NCBI GenBank assembly: GCA_029259655.1
Contig: JAJDET010000010.1
Coordinates: forward strand, 20,585-84,584
From: Planctomycetota bacterium
GTDB lineage: Bacteria; Planctomycetota; UBA1135; GCA-002686595
Reading direction: 5' to 3'
DNA length: 64,000 nucleotides
Each line of letters starts with the position of its first letter. The first letter of the stretch is position 1. Positions 50,467 to 59,500 of the stretch are shown piece after piece. A program made the position numbers and the translations under genes. The notes under the pieces are model-generated. The model did not search any database. It was not told where the DNA came from and was given only the letters and a program-made list of their open reading frames with translations.

Positions 50467-53400
50467 GTTCGACTCTCCGGGGGAGCGGGACTGAATCCCT
50501 TGATCGCGTTCACGAGCCTCTTCATCAGGCCTCCGGACTGCGCATCGGGTTCGGGCTCGTTCAGGCGCTCCTGACAGAGCGCGGCGAGCTGCCCCAGCGT
50601 GGGAACGACGAGCTCACCCGGGGTCAGGCGGACGCCGAGCTTCTTCTTCAGGTGTCCCGTGACCTGCATCAAGAGGAGCGAGTGCCCACCCAGGTCGAAG
50701 AAACTGTCGTAGACGCCGATCCTGTCGACCCCCAGGACTTCCTGCCAGATCTCGGCGATCTGCTCCTCGAGCGGGTTGCGCGGCTCGACGAACCCCGTGC
50801 CGCCGACCGGCTCGGTGCGGTCGGGTTCCGGGAGCGCCGCCCGATCGACCTTTCGGCTGGACGTCATCGGCAGCTCGTCGAGGAAGACCGTCGCCGACGG
50901 AACCATGTACTCGGGGAGTCGCTCGCTCAGGTGCGTGCGCAGAGCGTCGGCGGACGGAGCGGGGTCGTTCGCAACGACGTAGGCGACGAGGCGCTGGGCC
51001 GAGGGCCGATCCTCGCGCAGGAGGACGACCGCCTCCTCGACGCCGGTGTGCAGCGCGAGCGCGGCCTCGATCTCCCCGAGCTCGATCCGATAGCCGCGGA
51101 ACTTCACCTGGCCGTCCCGCCGCCCAGCGAACTCGAGGCTCCCGTCTTCGCGTTGCCGGACGAGGTCGCCCGTGCGATACAGACGCGCGCCGGACCGCCC
51201 CGAGAAGGGATCCGGCACGAACCGCTCGGCCGTGAGCGCCGGACGGTCGAGATAGCCGCGCGCGAGCCCCGCTCCTCCCAGGTGCAGCTCGCCGGGAACG
51301 CCGACGGGTACGGGCTCGCCGCGCGCGTCGAGGACGTAGGCCTGCACGCTCCGGACCGGGCGACCGATGGCGACGGCGGCGTGCTCCGCATCTGCAGCCG
51401 TGAGCTCGCTCTCGGTCGCGACGATCGTGGCCTCGGTCGGGCCGTACGTGTTGAGCAGGCGGGGCCCCTCCCCCACCTCGCGGAACCACGTCGCGAGCTG
51501 CTCCGGCTTCGCGGCCTCGCCCCCGAGGATCACGAGCCGGATGGATGTCGGGAAGGTCGTACCCTCGAGGTCTCCGACGATCACGTGCCAGTAGGCCGTC
51601 GGCAGGTCGAGCACGGTGATCCCCTGCTCGCGGCATGCGTCGAGGAAGTCCTCGACCGAGCTCAGCATCGCGTCGGTGCGCAGGACGAGCCCGGCTCCCG
51701 CGAGGAACGTGGGGAAGATCTCCTCGGCCGCCGTGTCGAAGCTGATCGACGCGAACTGGAGCACGCGGTCCGCGGGCGTGAGCCCGAAGGATCGGGCGGC
51801 GTGATCCGCGTAGTTCGCGAGAGCGCCGTGCGGAACGACGACGCCCTTCGGTCGTCCGGTCGAGCCGGACGTGTAGATGACGTAGGCCGCGTCCTGTGCT
51901 CCGACCTCGACGCGTCCGGCTCCTGCTTCAGAGACCGGCTCCACCGGGTCCAGCGCGATCGTCCGCACGCCGGCGACGCCGGGAACACGGTCGACGAGTC
52001 TCTCCTGAGCGAGGAGCGCGGTCACCTTGGAGTCCTCGATCAGGAGCCGCAGGCGTTCCTCGGGCTGGGCCGGATCCATCGGGACAAAGGCGCAGCCCGC
52101 CTCGAGGATCCCGAGCATCCCGGCGATCATCCACGGGTCTCGTTCGACGCACAGGCCGACCAGGGTGCGTGGAGCAATGCCCTGCTCGGAGAGGAGGCGG
52201 GCCACGCCTCGCGCTCGGCCCGCGAGCTCGCCGTAGGTGAGCGACTCGCCCTCTGCGACCAAGGCTACGGCGTCCGGGGTCTCCTCGGCACGGCGCGCGA
52301 ACCGACGGTGGACGAGCTCGGGCGGGACCTCGCCGGCTTCGGTCGCGTTCCACTCCCGGACGGCCCGTTCGCGCTCGACGGGCGAGAGCAGCGGGAGCCG
52401 GGCGATGCTCGCCAGAGGGTCCGCGACGATCGCAGCGAGGAGGGTCCTCGAGTTCGCGAGGATCCGGTCGATCACGTCCGCCGTGAACCGCTTCGTGTCG
52501 TAGGAGATGCCGAAGGTCAGCCTGCGATCCGGAATGACGACGGCCGTCATCGGATAGCCGGGAGCGCCGTGGTGCCCGTGCACGTCGCTGACCTCGAGCC
52601 CCGCACCCCAGTCGCGTTCGGACAGATCGCCGTGCCAGTTCTCGAAGACGAGCAGGCTCTCGAAGAGCGGGAACCCGGCGGGGACCTCGCTCCAACCCTT
52701 GATCGCGACGAGCGGGCAGTGCTCGAAGTCGCGTTGCCGGACCTGCTGCCGCTGGAGGGCCCGGAGCCACTCGAGCACCGGTTCACCGGCGCCGACCCGG
52801 ACGCGCGTGGGCAGCATGTTGACGAACAGCCCGAGAATGGTCTCGACGCCCTCGAGCGGAACGGAGCGACCGGAGACGATCGTGCCGAAGACGACGTCCT
52901 CCTGCCCCGTGTAGGACGAGAGCAGCACGGCCCACGCGCCCTGCACGACCGTGTTCAAGGTCAGGTCGTTCTTGCGGGCGAAGGCCTGCAGCGAGGCCGT
53001 CTCCTCTTCCGACAGCTCGATCTTCCTGCCGTCGTACTCGGTCACCGGCGTGTGCGTGCTCGTGGGCGCCAGGTCGACGGGCAGGTGCGTGGGCGTCTCG
53101 AACCCGGCGAGGACGTCCTTCCAGTACGCCTCGGCGCGCAGCGGGTCCTGTTCCTGGATCCACGCCACGTAGTCCCGATACGGGCGGTGCTCGGCGAGCT
53201 CGAGCTCCGAGCCGGTCGTGGCAGACCGATAGCGGGCGAGCACCTCGCCGAGGATCTGGGACGCGGACCAGCCCTCCATGAGGATGTGGTGGAACGTCCA
53301 GAGGAGCCGGTGCCGGTCGTCGCCGACCCGGAAGAGGGCGAGCCGCATCAGCGGCGCCTCCTCGAAGTCGAACCCGCTACGCCGGTCGTCCCGCCGGAAC

Positions 53401-53711
53401 GCTTCGCTTCGCAGGTCCTGCTCCTCGGGCGACAAGCCGGACCAGTCCTCGTAGGGGAGCGAGATCTGCGCCGAGCGTCGCACGACCTGGAGGGGCTTCT
53501 CCAGGTCCTCCCAGTGGAGCGAGGTGCGCAGGATCGGATGCCGCGCGACGGTCTGGCTCCACGCCTCTTCGAACTCCGGCGCGCTCAGGGGCCCGCGCAG
53601 GAAGTACTCGAGCTGGATGGCGTACATGCCCGAGTCCTCGACGGTCACGCTGTCGAACAGCATGCCGTGTTGCATCGGCGCCAGCTCGTAGATGTCCTCG
53701 ACGTCTTCCAT
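50463..53711 (-). CDS. NRPS module C-A-T (HHxxxEG condensation motif)
   Basis: The protein has 1082 residues. The condensation domain (1 to about 440) has HHILMEGWS (H141-H142, then E146 instead of the usual Asp). The adenylation domain (about 460-960) has YTSGSTGRPKG, TYGPTEATIV, TGDLVRQREDG and RKVDRAALP. The hand-read code D-T-E-D-I-G-T-I-V-K has acidic residues at two substrate-contact positions, as in lysine-like or other amine-side-chain codes. A carrier domain (DLGGHS, about residue 1020) follows and then a basic tail. Overlaps the hydrolase downstream; the upstream sulfotransferase stop is 29 bases away. No thioesterase domain. Confidence 0.92.
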   Translation of the reverse strand: MEDVEDIYELAPMQHGMLFDSVTVEDSGMYAIQLEYFLRGPLSAPEFEEAWSQTVARHPILRTSLHWEDLEKPLQVVRRSAQISLPYEDWSGLSPEEQDLRSEAFRRDDRRSGFDFEEAPLMRLALFRVGDDRHRLLWTFHHILMEGWSASQILGEVLARYRSATTGSELELAEHRPYRDYVAWIQEQDPLRAEAYWKDVLAGFETPTHLPVDLAPTSTHTPVTEYDGRKIELSEEETASLQAFARKNDLTLNTVVQGAWAVLLSSYTGQEDVVFGTIVSGRSVPLEGVETILGLFVNMLPTRVRVGAGEPVLEWLRALQRQQVRQRDFEHCPLVAIKGWSEVPAGFPLFESLLVFENWHGDLSERDWGAGLEVSDVHGHHGAPGYPMTAVVIPDRRLTFGISYDTKRFTADVIDRILANSRTLLAAIVADPLASIARLPLLSPVERERAVREWNATEAGEVPPELVHRRFARRAEETPDAVALVAEGESLTYGELAGRARGVARLLSEQGIAPRTLVGLCVERDPWMIAGMLGILEAGCAFVPMDPAQPEERLRLLIEDSKVTALLAQERLVDRVPGVAGVRTIALDPVEPVSEAGAGRVEVGAQDAAYVIYTSGSTGRPKGVVVPHGALANYADHAARSFGLTPADRVLQFASISFDTAAEEIFPTFLAGAGLVLRTDAMLSSVEDFLDACREQGITVLDLPTAYWHVIVGDLEGTTFPTSIRLVILGGEAAKPEQLATWFREVGEGPRLLNTYGPTEATIVATESELTAADAEHAAVAIGRPVRSVQAYVLDARGEPVPVGVPGELHLGGAGLARGYLDRPALTAERFVPDPFSGRSGARLYRTGDLVRQREDGSLEFAGRRDGQVKFRGYRIELGEIEAALALHTGVEEAVVLLREDRPSAQRLVAYVVANDPAPSADALRTHLSERLPEYMVPSATVFLDELPMTSSRKVDRAALPEPDRTEPVGGTGFVEPRNPLEEQIAEIWQEVLGVDRIGVYDSFFDLGGHSLLLMQVTGHLKKKLGVRLTPGELVVPTLGQLAALCQERLNEPEPDAQSGGLMKRLVNAIKGFSPAPPESRT

Positions 53712-53740
53712 GAGAGCGTGAGCCGACGAAGGCTCGCTCG

Positions 53741-54874
53741 CTACCAGCCCAGGTCCTCGCCGAGGAATTCATAGAGCCTCTGGTTGTGCGGCTCAAAGTA
53801 TTTCCCCAGCCGCTCGTGCATCGCCGGATCCATGTCCGGATAGAACGGCGCGGCGTTGAGTTTCTTGAACGCCTCCGGAGCGTGGTAGGGCAGGCCGAGG
53901 AAGTCGAATGCACGGCGCAGCGTCTCCTCGCCGCGGTCGTACAGGGCCTCGGTCGCGAGGACGAGGAACTGCGAGCGCGGGAAGAGCTCCTGCCAGCTCT
54001 CGAGCTGGTCGACGTACACGCCCCGCTTCAGGTACGAGTGGTGCATGTACTCGAAGCTGAAGTAGTTCTCGTCCGCGTCGATCTTCTCGGGCTCTCCGGC
54101 GAGGCGTTCTTCTTCCCGGTCGATGGCGTCCTCGAAGGACAGGTCCTCGAGCCCGGCGCGAAGGTTGTGATTGTAGAACGAGTAGGCGCGATCGACGGGG
54201 TTCCGGAGGATCGCGATGAAGCGCGCGTCCGGAACAGTCTCCGCGATCCGCCGCGCAGCGTGCGGGTGGAACAGGTAGTCCGGCGTCGCCTCGCCGGTCA
54301 GCATGCCCTTGTTCGCCGCCCGCTCGAGAACGGTCGGGAAGAACGCGCGGTACCAGGCCCTGCCCTTCCCGTAGAAGGCGTTGAAGTAGTAGATCTCCTT
54401 CTTGAAGGCCGGCTCGATGGAGGGGTGCTGCGTCAGGTAGGAGTAGAGGGCCGTCGTCCCGCACTTCTTGGCGCCGATGACGATGAAGTCCGGTAGCACG
54501 CGCAGGGGGCTCGTCAGGAACCGCATCCCGGCCCGTAGCTTGAACCCGAGGGACGGCGCCGGGTTGATGTGGGACTTCAGCATGTAGCGAGCCCCCTCGA
54601 CGAACGCCTTCGTCCCCTCCGGTCCCCGGATCCTGAGGCAGTGGGAACCGTCTTCGCTGGAGACCTCGAAGCTCATGTGCGGGCAGCTCTTGCTCCACGA
54701 GCTCGCGAACGAGTCGAGCTTCTGCGACCAGTCTTTCGTCGCGGGGTAGCGCAGGGCGTACCCGTCGTCGAGCTCGTCGACCTCCTGCGGTCGCGAGAGG
54801 ACGTCTGCCGTCGTCTTCTGCCGCTCGGCGAGGTTCGGGAGAGCGGGTTCTTGTCTGGACGAGTCGGCGGTCAC
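53741..54874 (-). CDS. sulfotransferase (second, larger)
   Basis: The protein has 377 residues. GTG 54874 overlaps the ABC transporter stop. A non-catalytic N-terminal segment of about 120 residues precedes the sulfotransferase domain, which starts with DFIVIGAKKCGTTALYSYLTQHP (overview; PAPS loop) and has AILRNPVDRAYSFYNHNL as the 3'-phosphate region. EATPDYLFHPHAARRIAE is typical of Sulfotransfer_1/3 enzymes of carbohydrate or small-molecule type. It is one of two sulfotransferases in the operon; their divergence implies different acceptors or roles. Confidence 0.9.
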   Translation of the reverse strand: MTADSSRQEPALPNLAERQKTTADVLSRPQEVDELDDGYALRYPATKDWSQKLDSFASSWSKSCPHMSFEVSSEDGSHCLRIRGPEGTKAFVEGARYMLKSHINPAPSLGFKLRAGMRFLTSPLRVLPDFIVIGAKKCGTTALYSYLTQHPSIEPAFKKEIYYFNAFYGKGRAWYRAFFPTVLERAANKGMLTGEATPDYLFHPHAARRIAETVPDARFIAILRNPVDRAYSFYNHNLRAGLEDLSFEDAIDREEERLAGEPEKIDADENYFSFEYMHHSYLKRGVYVDQLESWQELFPRSQFLVLATEALYDRGEETLRRAFDFLGLPYHAPEAFKKLNAAPFYPDMDPAMHERLGKYFEPHNQRLYEFLGEDLGW

Positions 54875-56508
54875 GAAGCTGCTCCTGTGGAATCTCTGGT
54901 TTCGCTGCGCACCATTCCCTCTTCGAGCTTCACGCAGCGATCCGCGATGCCGAGGAACCGGTCGTCGTGCGTGATGACCAGGACGGTCTTCCCGTTGCGC
55001 TTCAGCTCCGGCAGGACGCGGTTGTAGAACACTTCCTTGAACTGGGGGTCCTGGTCGGCTGCCCACTCGTCGAAGAGGTAGAACGGTCGGTCCTCCAAGT
55101 ACGCGGCCAGGAGAGCCAGGCGCTTCCGCTGACCCTGCGAGAGCGCCGTCGTCGAGAACACGCCGCCCTCGACCTTCACTTTGTGCGCGAGCTCGAGATC
55201 CTCGAGGTGCTCGGCGGCGCGCGCGTCGGGATCGGCTCCGCCGGCGGCGATGACGTTCGAGAAGAGGTGGAAGTCGGAGAACACGACGGAGAAGAGCTGG
55301 CGGTACCGCTCGACCTCCGCCGAGGTCACGGGCTCGCCGTCCAGCAGGAGCTCGCCCTCGTCGGGCGGATACAGGCCGCACAGGAGCTTCGCCAGCGTCG
55401 TCTTGCCGCTCCCGTTCCCGCCGATCACGAACACGAGCTCGCCGGGCTCCAGGGTGAGGTCGATCGGGCCCACCGTGAACACCCTGTCGTCTTCGTCGCG
55501 ACGATAGGAGTAGGTGACGCCGCGCAGCTCGATTCGCTTCCAGCCGAGCGCCTCGGCAACCGGGGGCGAGAGGTCCGGGCGAGCGGAGAGCGTGAGCCCC
55601 AGCTCCTCGACCTTCGCCAGCGAGACCGCCGCGCGACTCAGGTCGGGGGCCATCGCCATCAGGCTCCCGAGCGGCCGGTACAGGAAGAGCGACATCAACA
55701 CGTAGCCGGTCAGGATCTCGCTCCTGACCCCGATCCCCATGCGCGGCACCACGAAGATGAGCAACCCGAGGATCACGAAGAAGAGGAGGCGGGTGGCGTT
55801 CTCCGCCGAGATCAAGAGCGTCCTGCCCGCCAGGTTCGCGACGCGGAATCCCTCCACCGCTTCGTGGAGGTCGCGAGCCAGGAAGTCGCGCCGACGAAGC
55901 TGGTTGAGCTTGAGCTGCTTGGCCCCGTTGTAGATGGCCTGAAGGCTGTCGAAGAGCGAGTCGTACACGTGGCGCCCGTGCCGCATGTGGCGCAGCGCCC
56001 TGCGCATGAGCACCCGGTACAGGAGCACACCGATCGTGGTGAACGCGAGAATGACCAGGAGGGCGACCGGGGACAGCCAGGCCATGTAGATCGCGCCCGC
56101 GCACAACGTCGTCAGATCGATCACCATCCGCGGGACGTTGGGGAGGATCCGCGAGATCATCGCGACGTCGTCCGTCAAGACCGCCATGAGCCGCGCGGAA
56201 CCGAGCTTCTCGAGGTGCCGCAGCGGGCTCGCCAGGATCTTGGCCGAGAGGTCCATCCGCAGGTCCGAGATGACCCGGAGCGAGAGCCTCAACACCATGA
56301 GCTGGGCACCGAGCCCGCTCGTGATCTGCACGATCAGCACGACGACGAACGCGGTGATCCAGCGCGGATCCGTGTACGCGCCCCAGGCCCACACACGGTG
56401 GATCAGCGCGACCAGCCCGGCGTTCGTGATGCCGCTCACGATGCTCACGGCGACGGCCAGGAGGACCATCCACTTGTTCGCGCGCAGCAGGAAGAAGAGG
56501 AGCTTCAC
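54871..56508 (-). CDS. cyclic-peptide export ABC transporter (SyrD/PvdE type)
   Basis: The protein has 545 residues from GTG 56508, overlapping the PKS stop (GTGA). Residues 1 to about 300 carry six transmembrane helices (from LLFFLLRANKWMVLLAVAVSIVS). The ATPase domain has Walker A IGGNGSGKTTLAKL, signature LSQGQRKRLALLAA, and Walker B FYLFDEWAADQDPQFKE. The order of half-transporter and the EWAADQDP Walker B are diagnostic of the exporter family for cyclic peptides and siderophores. It likely exports the product or an intermediate made by this locus to the periplasm. Confidence 0.93.
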   Translation of the reverse strand: MKLLFFLLRANKWMVLLAVAVSIVSGITNAGLVALIHRVWAWGAYTDPRWITAFVVVLIVQITSGLGAQLMVLRLSLRVISDLRMDLSAKILASPLRHLEKLGSARLMAVLTDDVAMISRILPNVPRMVIDLTTLCAGAIYMAWLSPVALLVILAFTTIGVLLYRVLMRRALRHMRHGRHVYDSLFDSLQAIYNGAKQLKLNQLRRRDFLARDLHEAVEGFRVANLAGRTLLISAENATRLLFFVILGLLIFVVPRMGIGVRSEILTGYVLMSLFLYRPLGSLMAMAPDLSRAAVSLAKVEELGLTLSARPDLSPPVAEALGWKRIELRGVTYSYRRDEDDRVFTVGPIDLTLEPGELVFVIGGNGSGKTTLAKLLCGLYPPDEGELLLDGEPVTSAEVERYRQLFSVVFSDFHLFSNVIAAGGADPDARAAEHLEDLELAHKVKVEGGVFSTTALSQGQRKRLALLAAYLEDRPFYLFDEWAADQDPQFKEVFYNRVLPELKRNGKTVLVITHDDRFLGIADRCVKLEEGMVRSETRDSTGAAS

Positions 56509-59500
56509 GCCTTCTTCCCCTTGCCCGGTCGCCCGATCTTGGTGAGGAGGCTGTCCAGGTCGGACTGACTGACTCGTGCCGCCGGGAAGTCCGAAGGAGT
56601 CCGCCCACCGGCGTCCTGAGTTCGGCAGTGTGCGATCAAGCCCTCGAGCTCCTGGAGGAATCCGTTCGAAAGGCCCTCAACCGTCTCGCGACGATGACGA
56701 TTCGCGCTGTACGTGAAGTCCACTCTCAGCCGGTGGTTCCGCACGAGCGCCACGATCTCGAACAGGTGTCCGCGCGGGGCATCGGGACTGCACGGCGCCC
56801 CGCTCTTCTCGGAGAGCAGCTCGAGCGGCGCCCCCTCCGCGACGGCGTCGAACTGCCCCAGGTAGAGGAAGTTCACCTCCGGGCGTGGGAGTGCGCGCAT
56901 CGCGACCTCGACCTCGGGGTCCCGCCGCGAGTAGCGCAGGAGGCCGAAGCCCAATCCGTGCCGCGGAATCCCGCGCACCTGTTCCTTGATCGCCTTCAGC
57001 GCGCGCCCCGGATCGGACTGCGTCCCGGAGAGCGTGAGCAGCGCGGGGTAGATCGTCGTGAACCAACCGACGGTTCTGGAGAGGTCGAGCCCCTCGACGA
57101 CGTCCTCCCGCCCGTGGCCCTCGAGGTCGACGGCCAGGGTCTCCGATCCCGTCCAGCGCGAGAACCCGAGCGCGAGCGCGGAGAGCAGGACCTCGTCGAT
57201 GCGCGTCTCGTAGGCGGACCCGACCTCCATGAGGAGAGCCTTCGTCTGCTCCTCGTCGAGCGCGACGCTGAGGGTCTTCGCCGAGGAGAAGACGTCGGGA
57301 CCGCTCTCGAGGTCCGTCGGAAGCGAAGGCGCCTCGGCCTCACCCACGGAGAGCCAGTGATCGAGCTCGGCGCGGGCGGCGTCCGACTGCGCGTGCTCGT
57401 CGAGCGCGACGGCCCACTCCCGGAACGAAGTGGTCTTCTTCGGCAACTCCACACGCTTCCCGGCGCTCACCTGCGAGAGCGCCGTCCCTAAATCCTCGAG
57501 CAGGATCCGCCACGAGACGGCGTCGACCAGCAGGTGGTGGACGATCCAGAGGAGCTCCTGCGGCCGTCCCGGACCACTCCGGAAGAGGACCGCCCGCGTC
57601 ATGGGACCGTGCTCGAGGTCGAAGCCGCGGTGGAGCTCGGTCGCGCGCTCCGCCATCACGCGTGTCCGCTCGCCATCGGGCGTCGTCGAGAGATCGACGG
57701 CTCGCACCTCGACCTTTGCCGCCTCGGCGGCGTGCGTCTGCTCGACCTCGCCCCCGTGCCGGACGAACCGCAGCCGCAAGGCGTCATGGTGTTCGACCAC
57801 CGAGGCGAGCGCGCTGGCGATCCGATCCTCGGAGGCTTCACCGGCGTCCGCGGGGACCTGGAACAGCATCGGCAGATTGAAGTGCTCGGGATCCGGAATG
57901 CCCAGCTCGAAGAACCAGCGCTGGATCGGGATCAGGGGAGCCGAGCCCTCGACGCGCCCCTGTTCCGCGACGGGCTGAGCGCGTTCCTCCGCGACCGCGG
58001 CCAGCTCCGCGATCGTCGGCCGCTCGAAGATCTGCGCGGGCGTGATGCGGAGGCCTCGTTGGCCGGCCTTCGCGACGACCTGGAGGCCCAGCACGGAGTC
58101 GCCTCCCAGATCGAAGAACGAGTCGCGAACGCCGATCCCCCCGATGCCGAGCACCTCGCTCCAGGCCTCGACGAGAACCTCCTCGGCGGGACTCGTCGCT
58201 GCGGCGTACTCGCTCGAGAGGTCCGGTCGTTCGTGGAGGCTCGATTGCGCGGCGGGCGGAGCCGTCGAGTCCTCGACTCGGATCCACTGCTCGATCCGTG
58301 TCGGAAGATCACCGGTCGAGACGGCGACGTGCGTCCCGCGCGGGAGCGCGACCGCGCGCAGGAAGGCCTCGCCGCCCTCGTCGGGCGCCATGAAGAACGA
58401 CTCCTCGCCGGTCGAGTGCGCGATCTCCGGTTCCTTCCACGAGAGCCAGTTGTCCCAGTTGACGACCGTCCAGGGCGAGTCCCCCGCGCGTCGGTTGTGC
58501 TCGGCGACGAAGGCGTCGACGACGTGGTGCGCAGCGACGTAGCCGACCATTCCGAGCGCGCCGAGGCAGGACGAGAGGGACGACTGCACGACGCAGAAGT
58601 CGAGCTCTCTCGTACGAGAGAGCTCCTCCAGCACGCGCAGCCCTTCGAGCTTGGGCGCGAGCTGTGCCTCGCAGGCCTCCCGTGTCGTCTCCGACAGGAG
58701 CGCCATGGCCTTCTCGCCGCCGGCTGCGTGCACGATCCCGTTCAGCGGTCCGAAACGCTCCTCGGCCGCTTCGACCACGGCCTGCATTCGGGCGCCGTCG
58801 GTGACGTCGGCGCTCGCGACGAAGAGCTCCGCGCCCCCTCGTTCGAGCGATTGCAGGACGCCGATCCTCTTCCTGGTGTCGTCGTCCGTCGGCCAGGCCT
58901 CCCACTCCGAGCGCGCGGGGAACTCGCTCCGTCCGACGAGGACCAGGCGAACGCTCGGCGTGCGCGCGAGCGCGCGGGCGACCTCGAGCCCGATCGACCC
59001 GAGCCCGCCGACGACGAGATAGTGGCCTCCCTCGCGCACCGGAGAGCTCTCGGGCTCCGCCACCCGCACGGGTTCGAACGACTCGATCCAGCGGTGTCTG
59101 CCGCGCAGGGCGACGACCGTGTCCGCGGTGTCCGCCGCGAGCTCGGAGACGAGCCGCGCGGCGTCCGCCTCGGGAGCTCCAGCCGGGTCCAGATCGATGC
59201 AGCGACACGAGACTCCCGCGCACTCCTGGGTGATCGAACGGGCGACGCCGAGGGCCGCCGCCTTCTCCGGGACGAGCTCTTCGTCACCGAGCACCGACTG
59301 TGCGCCGCGCGTCACGACGAGGATCTCGAGGGGCTCCTTCCGCTCGCCGGCCTGGGCCAGGAAGAGCAAGCTGAAGAGCCCCAGATCCAGCGCCCTCTCG
59401 TTCCCCGGGTCCGCGCACCAGGCGTGCACGACGACCTCGGGAACGCGACCGCTGCGGCCGAGCTCCTCGACCAGCGCGCGATGATCGGCGAGCTCCCCCG

